From contig JAZDOT010000028.1 of assembly GCA_043798355.1 (NCBI GenBank), forward strand, positions 1-57,720: DNA of 57,720 bases, in the 5' to 3' direction. The notes under the pieces were generated by a model. That model saw only the letters and a program-made list of their open reading frames with translations, had not been told where the DNA came from and did no database searches. Every line of letters begins with the position of its first letter. Position 1 is the first letter of the stretch. This document shows positions 40,303-49,318 of this stretch, piece by piece. This DNA is from JAZDOT01 sp043798355. Lineage in GTDB: Bacteria > Patescibacteriota > Gracilibacteria > Peribacterales > Peribacteraceae. The translations under genes were made by a program, and so were the position numbers.

Positions 40303-40387
40303 TCAGTACACCTCCTTGAGATAGCACTCCTCACCCATTCGACTCGTCGCTCAGGGCAAGGCAGGGATTGCGGCAGGTGTGCTGCAT
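40303..40387 (-). pseudogene. Relic of a fifth cysteine-rich paralogue reduced to its two ends
   Basis: On the minus strand the TATACT plus six-C promoter and the codons MQHTCRNPC are intact. They run straight into GCCTTGCCCTGAGCGACGAG, a palindromic-repeat sequence, and then into GAGGAGTGCTATCTCAAGGA and the codons EECYLKEVY with the stop at 40303-40305. The head and tail are in different frames. About 1.6 kb of coding sequence has been lost and replaced by one repeat. Confidence 0.85.
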
Positions 40388-40409
40388 GGGGGGAGTATAG
40401 CGCAGAAAT

Positions 40410-40560
40410 ATATCCTCTCCCCCAACCCCTCTCCCCCCATCCCGCATACCCACCGGGAGAGGGGAGTGTGTGCTGTTTTGTGATTGTTTTCTTCGCGGTT
40501 TCCCCCTCTCCGGGAAGGCGTGGGTGTCGGGCGGAGAGGGGGAAAGGGGGAGAGGAAAAT
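40410..40560. repeat. CCTCTCCCC palindromic element beside the relic paralogue
   Basis: TATCCTCTCCCCCAACCCCT on the left, GGGAGAGGGG and CCCCTCTCCGGG inside, and GGGGGAGAGGAAAAT on the right. Flanks match the copy at 37.7 kb, so gene, promoter and element duplicated together. Confidence 0.75.
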
Positions 40561-40572
40561 CCTTTGCCGTCT

Positions 40573-43500
40573 TCACTCCCTTATAGTCACCCTCTTCCCC
40601 TCCGTCTGCCCGAAGGTCTCCGGGAAGTACATTTCAAAGGCGTGCGCGGGACGCTGCAGGAAAGATCCCGGTGTGGTTGCACGAACGAGGTAACGGTACT
40701 GGTAGACCCCGGCGGGGAGCTCATCCGCGAAGAGGAAGACCGAATCATCGCGCAGTTCCTTGTGGTTGAAGCGCCACAGGCCGCTCTCGTAGTACTCGCG
40801 GTTCCAGCTCTCCGTCGATGCCTGATCGCTGAGGAGGTTCTGTTGCGAGGTCTGGAGCGAGAGGTCGATGGCTTCGAATCCGGCAGGGAGGGGACTTTCC
40901 ACGGCGACGAAGTTCCTATCTTCGGGGGCGGTGATGGTGAGGGTCACCGCGTAGGTGTTCCCCACCGTCAGATCCGCTTTCTGCCCAGCCAAGGGGACGA
41001 TGGAACGGCTGATGCTGATGCCCTCCTCGGCGGGCGGAAGATCGTCTGCGGCAAAGAAGTACGAGAGCACGAGATCGTAGTAGAGGCGTCCTGTGCCGTC
41101 TTTGGCGATCGAGAGGAGGTTCTCGGTGCCGCGCGTCATCTGATCGAGCGTGCGGGTGAAGCCGCTCTTCGAGAGGACATTCTCTTTCGAAACCACCCAT
41201 CGCATGACCTGTTCGCCGCTCAGATCCGCCGTAGCCGTGAATGCCGCATCACGCAATTCATTCGTGCTCTTCAGCTGGTCGATGAGCGCGAGGAGCGATT
41301 CCACCGTCGATTGCGTCGTGTCCCAGTGACCGTCACGGCGCACTGAGAGGAGGTAGCGGGTGATGTTCGGAATCAGCGGGTTGTCAGGAGAGACGGCGAT
41401 GAGGGCGCGGAGAATGATGGCGGTCGTCCGCACATTGGTATTCATGAGGGACGCGTACGTCATGTCGTCGTTCTCCTCGAAGTGGATCCCCCGTGCGTCC
41501 ACGCGGGCGGTATCGAGAATTTCCTTCTCGAGCTGGGAGATTCTCGAACTTCCGGCGTTGCTGCGTTTCAGTGTCTGGAGGAGTTGAGCCCGTGAGAACA
41601 GCGGCAGCTTGGAACGCAGATCGTAGAGATTGGAGACGAGGCTGGCATCGATGGGTCCGGTCTCACTCAGCACGGAGAGGATGTAGGCACGGGTGGCGAG
41701 GGAAATCTCTTCGGATTCGAAGCTCGGTTGTTTCTCGTGCAGGACATTGTTCAGGTACTTGCGCGTCCGTTCGATGGCGGAGGCATCCACACTGTAGCCA
41801 GCATCCCGCGTCGTTTGGAGTGCGGAGAGGGCGTAGGCGCTTACATATGGATAACTGCGCGGGCTGTCCATCCAGTACCCGAATCCTCCGTCGCCGCGCT
41901 GGAAGAGATAGATGCGCTGGAGACCGGTCGAAACGACGTCCGCGAGCGCTTTTTCATCGACGAAGCGGAAGGCAGAGAACCCCTGCATCTTGTGGAGCAC
42001 GACGCTCGGGAGGAAGGAGGAGATGGTCTGTTCGATGCACCCGTAGGGGTATTTCACGAGGTATTCGAGACCTTTCGGCAGGTACGTTGCGAGCGTTGGA
42101 GAAACGGTGAGCGACACCGTGCCCTCCGGGGCGTCTTCTTTCGATGGGACGAGGATGGATTCCTGTGTGCGGTCTTCGGTAATGCCCGTCGTTGCGCTGC
42201 TCTGCGGAGTCCCGTACGGGTAGACGGGGAACGATTCGATCACTTCATCGCGCAGGTCCTCGCTCTCGGCGAGGAAATGGAGCGTCACCTTCTCTCCGGG
42301 GTCGATCGTGACGGGGAACGAGAGCTTCTCCTGCGCTCCTGCGGCAATGCTTACACTCTGAGGTTTTTTCGATGCTGCAGTGAATCCGGAGCCGGTGAGG
42401 GAAACGCTGAATTCCCGCTCTGCATCCGTTGCGTTGTGGACGATGGCTCCGATCGTGACGGCGTCATGGATCACTCCGAAGCGCGGCCGCACGGGACGGA
42501 CGATGACGCGCTTGGTCTCGATGATCGTTTTCTCCGCGGCGCCGAAGAGATGATCCTTCGTGTGGGCGATGGCGAGGAGCTGCCATGTCGTCAGGTTATC
42601 GGGGAGGGTGAAGGAAACCGTCGCGCGGCCGTCGTCACCGGTCACGATCACGGGGTTCCAGGAAGCGGTATCCAGGAAATTGCCGCGCACGCTCGTTTCG
42701 GGCGCGCCGCCCCCGCCGCCTTTGGACCCCGGTTTGTAGCGATCGATGAGGTTCAGGAGCAGGTGCGCGCTCTCGATGCCGAGGCCCCTCTCTGCATAGA
42801 ACCATCCGACGAGATCGGGGAGAGAGAATCCGGTGAGCGCCAACAGACTCATGTCGACGGTTCCGAGAGAGAGTTCCGCACGGACAGGTTTTCCTTCGCT
42901 GTCTCTGGTCGTGAGCGTGGCTGAAACTTTTTCGCCGGGGAGGTACTTCTCCTTGTCGGTTTCAATGCTCACGGTGAGCTTTTTCGGGGCAGTTTCGACG
43001 AGGAGCTTCGCGTACCCCGCGCGGAAAGCCGGGGCGCCGGTATCCAAACCGTTCTCGTCGAACGTCTCGCCGATGCGCGGCTTCACGATGACGACGGAGA
43101 CGTACGCGTTCGGGATGAGTTCTTCCGTAATCGGGATTTCGATCGGCTGTGCCGAACTCTCGATCGCAATCAGTTTCTTCGAGATGATCTGTTCGCGTTC
43201 CACGGTCACGAGCGCTTTCACGCCTGCTCCCTGGAAGGGGGATTTCACGAGGAGCTTCGCCGTTTGACCGACCTTGTACTCCGGCTGGTCGGCGAGAACG
43301 TCGATGCGGTCGTTGTTCTTGCGCGGCCAGTTCACGTAGGTATTCGACCAGGCGTAGACGCTCGTCGAGGCGACGGCCTCCCGGCCTGCACGGTCCGTCA
43401 CTTTGGCAACGATGCGGAATTCTCCGCCGGAGTCGATACGGATTTTTGCCGACGCTTTCCCGTCGGCATTCGTCGTGACCGAGGTGGAACGGATGAACGT

Positions 43501-46500
43501 ATCCTTGGCTTCATTTTCGTAGTAGTACTCGCCGTCCACGCCGCGCTTGCGGATGGTGTTCCACGTGCGGGAGTAGATGGAGAGCGTGACCTTCTGATTC
43601 GGATCGGCGCTCCCGTCCGGTTTCACGGTGATGAGGCTGAAGGGGGCATCCGATCCGGGGGCGACGCCGTACGCATCTGCGCGGATGCCGACGTACGTTC
43701 CCGCCTTGTGGACGATGACCGATTCCCTGTTCGAGACGACCTGATTGTTCTCGTCCGTGATGTCCGCCTCGATCGAAACGATCTGACTCACGCCTTTCTC
43801 CGTGATGTCCGCAGGGAAACTGACGGAAAGTTTTCCGGACGCATCCAGAGTCCCTTCCCCCTGTGCGATCAGTCCGCCCGTCGGCATGCAGTTCCACCAG
43901 CACCACGCTTCCTCCAGCGCGAACGAATACCATCCATCGGTGAATTTATTGAAGTAGTAATCGTTGGAGAGCGCTCTCCACGAAACGTGCGCGTTCGCCA
44001 TGGGGGCCCCGAAGTAGTAGGCACCTTCAATCGTGGCCTTCACCGTGTCCCCGTTGAAGAGGTCGGTCTGTGCGGGTGTGACGGTGACCTTGTACTCGGG
44101 CTTGCGGTATGCCAAGACATTGAAGGTCGTCGAGTTATAGTTTCCTTCGATGTCTCCGTCGGGGATGACGCGTGCGGAGAGGTAGTAACTGCCGAGCGAG
44201 GCCTTGGCGTCAATCGGGAGTTCTCCGTTGAAACTTCCGAATACGGTGAACGGAAGTTCCTTGTTCATGATTTCATTCCCCTCGGCATCGTTCACGGTGA
44301 TCTGGATGCGGCGATCGGAAGCGGGGAGAGAGAACACGCCGTTCCAGTCGCGGAGCCGCACGATGCCCTTGAAGTGGACGGTATCCCCGGCACGGTAGGT
44401 CGGCCGTTCGGTGTAGACGTACGCATCCGCACGGAAGGCGCCGGCGCGCGCGGAATGGAACTCCGTCGGGAAGCCGAAGGAGTAGGGTTCCATGCCCTGA
44501 TCCCAGGTGCTTCCAACGAAAGCGAAGTCATCTCCCTTCACGGCGGTGACGTAGAATTCCGGATCCCACTCGTTCGATCCGGTCACGAAGCGGGAGAGAT
44601 CGATGGAGGTTTCAAAGAATCCTTCCGCATCGGTCTTCCCCGTGACGACTGTCTCGCCATTCAGAGAGAGGAAGGTGACCAGAGCGCCGGGAACGTTTTC
44701 GCCGCTCTGCATGTCGACGGCCCAGACCAGCGCATGATCGCCCGAGTACTTGAGAGTGAGGGCGATATTCGTGAGTGCGAAGTACTGGACGAGCGTGGCG
44801 GGCTCAGAGTTCCACTCATTGATGAATTCCGGCGCCCGTACGGTGAGACCGTAGATGCCGGGAGCGAGGGTACGACCGAGGCGCTGTTCGAGATCCAGTG
44901 CCGTGACTTCGCCTTTGTCCTGCTTCTTCTCCTGGGGGATGGTCCACTGCGACAGGTCACTCTGCCCGTCGAGGAAGGATCCGTTCGCATTTCCCTGGTT
45001 CACGTCTCCGGAACGCGCCTTCAGAAAATTCGCGAGGGGGAGAGGTGCGAACCGGACATTCAGCTCACTCACATTCACCGCGCTCATGCGGTACACGGGT
45101 GGCTTGCCTCGCTCGAAGATGCCGAACGGCCATTTGCTGTCTATGGAAACGGAAGGACTGAGCGGTTGTGTCGTGAAAGTGTAGAGGGCCGGTTCTTTCA
45201 AATGCTGGCCGAACGTATCGGCAATCTTCGTTGAGAACGTGATGGTGTAGGTCGTGCTCGGGCGGAGTGCCGGGCTGATGATGACTCTCCGCATATTTTC
45301 CCATTCCTGCGGTTCCCAGACGATGTCCTTCCATCCCTCGATCTCCGGCGTGACGGAAACGGCCCCGTCGAATGAAACGGCATTGAGCGGATTGCTGAAA
45401 TCAAACGTGAGCGATCCGTATTCGTATGCGCTCGAGAGGAGGGAGAGATTGCCGACGGTCTGGAAACGGAGCACTGCGCCTGAAGCCATGCCGAGGTCCC
45501 CCTCTGCGCCCGTGATGCCCGGGGAGACTTTGAGGGCATAAGCGGCGGAAAAGTCGAGAGGGGAGGCGGGAACGATGACGAGCGTCTGCTTGTCCTCAAT
45601 CATTTTTTTCGGTGCCAGGTAAGAGGATGCATTGGCATCTTTCTTCCCGAAGATGATCGATCCGATCGCGACAGTTTCTCCCGAGGGGTCAGGAGAGGAG
45701 GGGAGATAGGGCACGCGGTTCGCTCCGTCGTCTCCTCCTGAAGATGTTCGTTCTGCGTCCGTGACGGTCTTTTCTTTATAGAGCGTGAAGAATTCTTTTG
45801 CGATTGCCGGATTCATGTCCTGATTGAAGGTGATTGCGATGGAGGTGGTCGGTCCGGCCAGCGTGGCATTGAGTTTGGGATCGGTCATTTCGACGACGGG
45901 ACGGGTGGTCTCAAAACTCCAGGAGAAATCTTCTTCAGTTCCGTCCCCGGAGACCGTTTTTATCCCTTTGGGGACGGAAACGGTGTACCGCGTTGCGGGC
46001 GAGAGCCCTCCTTCAGGGAGGAACTCCACGGCGACGGTCGAGATCCATCTCCAGCGGCCGGGGAGAAGAGGGGAGATCGTGACGGGCCAGTCTTCGCCGC
46101 GACGCTCTGAAGCTTCTCCCTGGACCTGCGTGAGGGGAATGATGGGGCGATCGAAAACGAGAGTAATCGTGCTTGCGGGATCAATGTCCGTTCCATCCGC
46201 GTGAGGGAGGCGGACCACGACGGAAGGAGGACCTGCGACGATGAACGTGAAGGAGAGGTCGCGACCGAGAACGGAGCCGTCTGCCTTGAGTGCTTTTCCG
46301 GGCAAGCTGAACGTGTACGTCTCGCCGGATTCCAGGCGATCGGAGGGGTGGAACGTGAGATTCTCGTTCTCCCACAGGATGGAGCCGCTGAGTCCGCTAG
46401 GGATGACAAGCTCCCGTTCCACGCTCGCATGGTCCATCAGCGCGGGAAAGCTGAAGTGGAGAACGGAGGTTGCCGAGACGCGCTGGCGCTGAGCGAACGT

Positions 46501-46626
46501 GGTCGGCAGCTCAAGGGAACTGCGGAAGAAGAGAGTGGCCGCACCCCCCAGAACGATGATGATGGCGACGAGGAGCGGCAGAAGCTTCCGCGAGAACGGA
46601 CGCACAGGAAAGGATTCCATAGGCAT
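40573..46626 (-). CDS. Giant alpha-2-macroglobulin-like surface protein with an intact thioester
   Basis: This protein of about 2017 residues has an N-terminal membrane anchor (LLPLLVAIIIVLGGAATLFF). It then has Ig-like Big_5-type domains (IDPASTITLVFDRPIIPLTQ and SIAITFNQDMNPAIAKEF) and macroglobulin MG2 domains (VYTERPTYRAGDTVHFKGIV). The A2M family region follows (NPVIVTGDDGRATVSFTLPD then LTTWQLLAIAHTKD). The thioester motif GCIEQ, in YPYGCIEQTISSFLP, has its Cys near residue 1530. A helical toroid and C-terminal domains follow. Bacterial A2Ms such as YfhM trap attacking proteases by covalent thioester capture and act with PBP1C repair. It is the last gene of the operon. Start: ATG at 46626 or 46620; a longer TTG start is less likely. 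Confidence 0.9.
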   Translation of the reverse strand: MPMESFPVRPFSRKLLPLLVAIIIVLGGAATLFFRSSLELPTTFAQRQRVSATSVLHFSFPALMDHASVERELVIPSGLSGSILWENENLTFHPSDRLESGETYTFSLPGKALKADGSVLGRDLSFTFIVAGPPSVVVRLPHADGTDIDPASTITLVFDRPIIPLTQVQGEASERRGEDWPVTISPLLPGRWRWISTVAVEFLPEGGLSPATRYTVSVPKGIKTVSGDGTEEDFSWSFETTRPVVEMTDPKLNATLAGPTTSIAITFNQDMNPAIAKEFFTLYKEKTVTDAERTSSGGDDGANRVPYLPSSPDPSGETVAIGSIIFGKKDANASSYLAPKKMIEDKQTLVIVPASPLDFSAAYALKVSPGITGAEGDLGMASGAVLRFQTVGNLSLLSSAYEYGSLTFDFSNPLNAVSFDGAVSVTPEIEGWKDIVWEPQEWENMRRVIISPALRPSTTYTITFSTKIADTFGQHLKEPALYTFTTQPLSPSVSIDSKWPFGIFERGKPPVYRMSAVNVSELNVRFAPLPLANFLKARSGDVNQGNANGSFLDGQSDLSQWTIPQEKKQDKGEVTALDLEQRLGRTLAPGIYGLTVRAPEFINEWNSEPATLVQYFALTNIALTLKYSGDHALVWAVDMQSGENVPGALVTFLSLNGETVVTGKTDAEGFFETSIDLSRFVTGSNEWDPEFYVTAVKGDDFAFVGSTWDQGMEPYSFGFPTEFHSARAGAFRADAYVYTERPTYRAGDTVHFKGIVRLRDWNGVFSLPASDRRIQITVNDAEGNEIMNKELPFTVFGSFNGELPIDAKASLGSYYLSARVIPDGDIEGNYNSTTFNVLAYRKPEYKVTVTPAQTDLFNGDTVKATIEGAYYFGAPMANAHVSWRALSNDYYFNKFTDGWYSFALEEAWCWWNCMPTGGLIAQGEGTLDASGKLSVSFPADITEKGVSQIVSIEADITDENNQVVSNRESVIVHKAGTYVGIRADAYGVAPGSDAPFSLITVKPDGSADPNQKVTLSIYSRTWNTIRKRGVDGEYYYENEAKDTFIRSTSVTTNADGKASAKIRIDSGGEFRIVAKVTDRAGREAVASTSVYAWSNTYVNWPRKNNDRIDVLADQPEYKVGQTAKLLVKSPFQGAGVKALVTVEREQIISKKLIAIESSAQPIEIPITEELIPNAYVSVVIVKPRIGETFDENGLDTGAPAFRAGYAKLLVETAPKKLTVSIETDKEKYLPGEKVSATLTTRDSEGKPVRAELSLGTVDMSLLALTGFSLPDLVGWFYAERGLGIESAHLLLNLIDRYKPGSKGGGGGAPETSVRGNFLDTASWNPVIVTGDDGRATVSFTLPDNLTTWQLLAIAHTKDHLFGAAEKTIIETKRVIVRPVRPRFGVIHDAVTIGAIVHNATDAEREFSVSLTGSGFTAASKKPQSVSIAAGAQEKLSFPVTIDPGEKVTLHFLAESEDLRDEVIESFPVYPYGTPQSSATTGITEDRTQESILVPSKEDAPEGTVSLTVSPTLATYLPKGLEYLVKYPYGCIEQTISSFLPSVVLHKMQGFSAFRFVDEKALADVVSTGLQRIYLFQRGDGGFGYWMDSPRSYPYVSAYALSALQTTRDAGYSVDASAIERTRKYLNNVLHEKQPSFESEEISLATRAYILSVLSETGPIDASLVSNLYDLRSKLPLFSRAQLLQTLKRSNAGSSRISQLEKEILDTARVDARGIHFEENDDMTYASLMNTNVRTTAIILRALIAVSPDNPLIPNITRYLLSVRRDGHWDTTQSTVESLLALIDQLKSTNELRDAAFTATADLSGEQVMRWVVSKENVLSKSGFTRTLDQMTRGTENLLSIAKDGTGRLYYDLVLSYFFAADDLPPAEEGISISRSIVPLAGQKADLTVGNTYAVTLTITAPEDRNFVAVESPLPAGFEAIDLSLQTSQQNLLSDQASTESWNREYYESGLWRFNHKELRDDSVFLFADELPAGVYQYRYLVRATTPGSFLQRPAHAFEMYFPETFGQTEGKRVTIRE

Positions 46627-46698
46627 AGAAGAAATCGGGAAAATGCCCGTGTATCCTATGCTCAATCCATGAAAGGAGGAATGGCACCTCTTCCATTC

Positions 46699-46728
46699 CT
46701 AACCCTAACCCTAACCCTAACCCTAACC
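46699..46728. repeat. CCTAAC hexamer array
   Basis: CCTAAC repeats four to five times in the 57 bp between the cupredoxin stop and the macroglobulin gene. It matches the telomeric hexamer by sequence, but the hexamer arrays at 51.9 kb (GGCTAA type) suggest ordinary period-6 expansions. Confidence 0.8.
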
Positions 46729-47901
46729 TCTCTGCATCCTCCGAATCATCCCCGCCAAGGTTACGGTGCCGATCACGACGATCACCCACATCCCCGGTCC
46801 CGTCTGCGGTTGCTTGAATGGCTTGTATCCCGTGATGGGCGCCTGGGGCGCTCCGGCGTGGAGCGCGGCGGCGGAGGATTGACCGGACGCCTGCGATGTG
46901 CCGATAGCGCCGCGTTGTGCAGCGACGGTGTTCGGATTCGTAGGGATTCCGCCGAGATTGCCGACGACCGTGGCCGGCGCCTCTCGCGTCACGGGTTCCG
47001 GCACGGCTGGGGAAAGCGCTGCTGCGGCTGAAGATTGAGGGGTGGAGACGGGTGAAGACGACGAAGATACAGGCGCTCCGACAGCCGGCTGGGTGGGCGC
47101 AGGGAGGGCAGATGCAGGATGGACGGGCGCAGGGGGATCGTCCACCGGTTCGCCTTCGTCCGACAGTTCGTCATCCAAGCTGGCATCCTCTTCGTCGAGG
47201 AATGCAGTATCGTCTTCCATGTCTTCATCCAAGAGGTCGTCTTCGGGAAAATCTTCATCGAGGAGGTCATCTTCAGACAGATCTTCTTCGAGGATCTCGT
47301 CAGTTTCATCCGTTTCATCGGTGGTCAGGTCATCCTCTGCTCCCAAGCCGGTAGCGCCGGAGGAGGACAGCGCGAGAGGCGTCCCTGCCGTCGTCTGGCT
47401 CTTCGGATCATTCGAGACGGTGATGATACCGGAGAGGACGGCTGACGTGAGAGATGTGTACGGGTAGGGGCCATCCGGAACGGTCGGAGCGATGGCAAAT
47501 TCCGCTGTTGCATTGGGGAAGATGGACTCCGTCTGCAGGCAGTCGGTGGGAGAGGAACAGAGGCTCGCGGATTTCAGGATGTGCGGAATCAGAGAGTGGT
47601 TCGTCCAGCGGATGATATCGCCCGGACGCACGGTCACCTGCGAAGGGTTGAAGTTCCCCTGCACGGTGATCTCCACATCGATTCTGTTGGGTGTGGCCTG
47701 ACCTTTCAGGTTCGTAACACCGCGGAAGAAGACCATGCCCAGGAGGAGTGCGATGACGATCCCGGCAACGGCAGCCGGGCGTCGGGAGACCGTGAAAGAG
47801 CTTTTCGCGAGGGGGACATCGTTTTCTTCTTTTACGGGTGCGATCGGAACGTGGGCCGCTGCGTCATCCGTGGAGTGCCAGTGGGGATGGAGCTCACTCA
47901 T
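46723..47901 (-). CDS. Membrane-anchored cupredoxin-like protein with acidic linker
   Basis: This 392-residue protein has an N-terminal membrane helix (AAVAGIVIALLLGMVFFRGV), a plastocyanin-like beta domain (VEITVQGNFNPSQVTVRPGD, then IIRWTNHSLIPHILKS and a closing LSGIITV strand), a long acidic EDDLLDED-type repeat linker, a Pro/Ser-rich segment and a C-terminal membrane helix (MWVIVVIGTVTLAGMIRR). The Cys, second His and Met copper ligands seen in plastocyanins are absent (YPYTSLTSAVLSG), so copper binding is unlikely. It overlaps the upstream gene by four bases (ATGA), so it is part of the operon. Confidence 0.8.
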   Translation of the reverse strand: MSELHPHWHSTDDAAAHVPIAPVKEENDVPLAKSSFTVSRRPAAVAGIVIALLLGMVFFRGVTNLKGQATPNRIDVEITVQGNFNPSQVTVRPGDIIRWTNHSLIPHILKSASLCSSPTDCLQTESIFPNATAEFAIAPTVPDGPYPYTSLTSAVLSGIITVSNDPKSQTTAGTPLALSSSGATGLGAEDDLTTDETDETDEILEEDLSEDDLLDEDFPEDDLLDEDMEDDTAFLDEEDASLDDELSDEGEPVDDPPAPVHPASALPAPTQPAVGAPVSSSSSPVSTPQSSAAAALSPAVPEPVTREAPATVVGNLGGIPTNPNTVAAQRGAIGTSQASGQSSAAALHAGAPQAPITGYKPFKQPQTGPGMWVIVVIGTVTLAGMIRRMQRG

Positions 47902-49304
47902 GGAAGCGGAGGGGCCGCGCGTGCGGAAAATTGACGGCGTGCCGCGAAGGCGGTTCCAATGATGGCGGAGGTAGCGAGGAGCAGGATGAGGGTCGATGAG
48001 ACGCCTGTTTCCCCTGCGATATTTCCTTCGCTTTGCACCGGGCTCGTCGTCGTTTGTTCCTCCGCTTCTCCGACGCGCAGCACCAGGGGGGATGTGGAGG
48101 AGGACGGATCAGAGATGGTGACAGCGACTTCCTGGCTGAAGGCGCTCTCCTCATCCGCGGTACTCACGGCGCGGATCGCGAAGTAGTACATGACGCCGCC
48201 CGGGAGATCGAGCAGAGTGAGGCTGCGCTGCGAGGCATCGATGGTCTTCCGCTGGATGTAGCGCCCTGAGGTGGTTCCGTAGTACACGTTGTATGCTTTC
48301 AGTTGGGAGGACTGGAGGGGGTCCCAGGCGAGGAATGCGGATGTCCCCTGCGTGGTGACGCGCAGGTTCCGGACCTGCAGAAGGGAGAACGCACTCGTTC
48401 CACCGAGTGAGGATGACCCGCTACCGTTTGTTGCCTGACAAATTCCATTGGTGCACTGGCCGCTGAAACACTCGGCATCCACGGTACATCGTGCAGAGGA
48501 TTGCATGGAGGAGAGCGACGACGCAGCGCTCACGGTGGATCCGGATCCACTAGAGCAGATGCCGTTCACGCACTGCAGACTCTCGCATTCCAAGTGCGAA
48601 GTGCAGGCGCTTCCGTTTGCGAGGAGGAAGCGGACATGGAGCGCACTCGGATTCACGCCGAGTGCGGACTCTCCCTGGGGGTTCGTCGAGGATTTTCTCA
48701 GGACATATGTGTGTCCGCTCGGTTGGATGTCGTGGAAAGCGATGGGCGTTCCGCCAGCCGGCGTTGCGAGAATCTTAAAGCGGACACGGGCGAGCGGGGT
48801 AGGATCCGTCGTTGGTTCCTTCCCCGAAACCGCGCTCGCATCGATCATGACAAATCCCTTCGTGGCATCGAAATCGCGCTCTCCGGGGGTGATGGTGGGA
48901 AATGCCGAGTCGATCGTGATGTCCAAGCCTTGCAGCACCGTCGGATCGTAGGTGAGCCACGCGCGCGCATGCTGGATGGCATCTTTGCCGTTGTTGCGGA
49001 TGACGACATCGAAGTCGAGGATATCGCCGGCTTTCATGAGGGAGGTCTTCAGTGTTTGAGGATCCTCTGTTTCGAATGGGTAGCAGTTTCCGGTTCCCAG
49101 CCGGATCAGGGGGTACGGTGCCGGAATTTCTCCGAAGATGCCCTGGTTGGAGGCCTCCGTGTGTTCACAGTGCGGGCGTAGAACGAAGGTTGTTTGTGGT
49201 GTCTGTGCGAATGCAACAGTGACGACTCCGCAGAGCATCCATGCCATGCATGCAATGACGGTTCCGACGAAGGTGCGCCTGAAGATGGAAGAGGAGCGTC
49301 TCAT
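47898..49304 (-). CDS. Cohesin-like / FN3 surface protein
   Basis: This 468-residue protein has an N-terminal signal segment (FRRTFVGTVIACMAWMLCGV). A cohesin-like beta domain follows (MKAGDILDFDVVIRNNGK, AWLTYDPTVLQGLDI, PLARVRFKILATPAG). Two short cysteine-rich motifs come next (SACTSHLECESLQCVNGICS and ARCTVDAECFSGQCTNGICQ). Then comes a fibronectin III domain (LLQVRNLRVTTQGTSAFLAW on), and a C-terminal membrane helix (STLILLLATSAIIGTAFAA) with a basic tail. The layout is that of a cell-surface anchored binding protein. It sits between a dockerin gene and the cupredoxin gene. The start at 49304 lies 15 nt after the dockerin stop. Confidence 0.75.
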   Translation of the reverse strand: MRRSSSIFRRTFVGTVIACMAWMLCGVVTVAFAQTPQTTFVLRPHCEHTEASNQGIFGEIPAPYPLIRLGTGNCYPFETEDPQTLKTSLMKAGDILDFDVVIRNNGKDAIQHARAWLTYDPTVLQGLDITIDSAFPTITPGERDFDATKGFVMIDASAVSGKEPTTDPTPLARVRFKILATPAGGTPIAFHDIQPSGHTYVLRKSSTNPQGESALGVNPSALHVRFLLANGSACTSHLECESLQCVNGICSSGSGSTVSAASSLSSMQSSARCTVDAECFSGQCTNGICQATNGSGSSSLGGTSAFSLLQVRNLRVTTQGTSAFLAWDPLQSSQLKAYNVYYGTTSGRYIQRKTIDASQRSLTLLDLPGGVMYYFAIRAVSTADEESAFSQEVAVTISDPSSSTSPLVLRVGEAEEQTTTSPVQSEGNIAGETGVSSTLILLLATSAIIGTAFAARRQFSARAAPPLP

Positions 49305-49318
49305 AAAAAAAGAGGTAC

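Noticed and set aside
31800..40560. CRISPR array
   Set aside because: Repeats in this region are palindromic gene-flanking elements, not equally spaced repeats with unique spacers, and no cas gene is present.
43264..45234. Long open frame on the plus strand opposite the macroglobulin gene
   Set aside because: High GC content and codon bias on the coding strand leave antisense frames open. The translation has no domain logic, whereas the minus strand shows clear A2M motifs.
46626..46665. TTG start of the macroglobulin gene
   Set aside because: It adds 13 residues before the basic and membrane-anchor segment without a promoter at a suitable distance; the ATG at 46626 or 46620 is simpler.
46699..46728. 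A linear chromosome end or telomere
   Set aside because: The array is only about 30 bp, lies between cotranscribed genes and is matched by other period-6 tracts.
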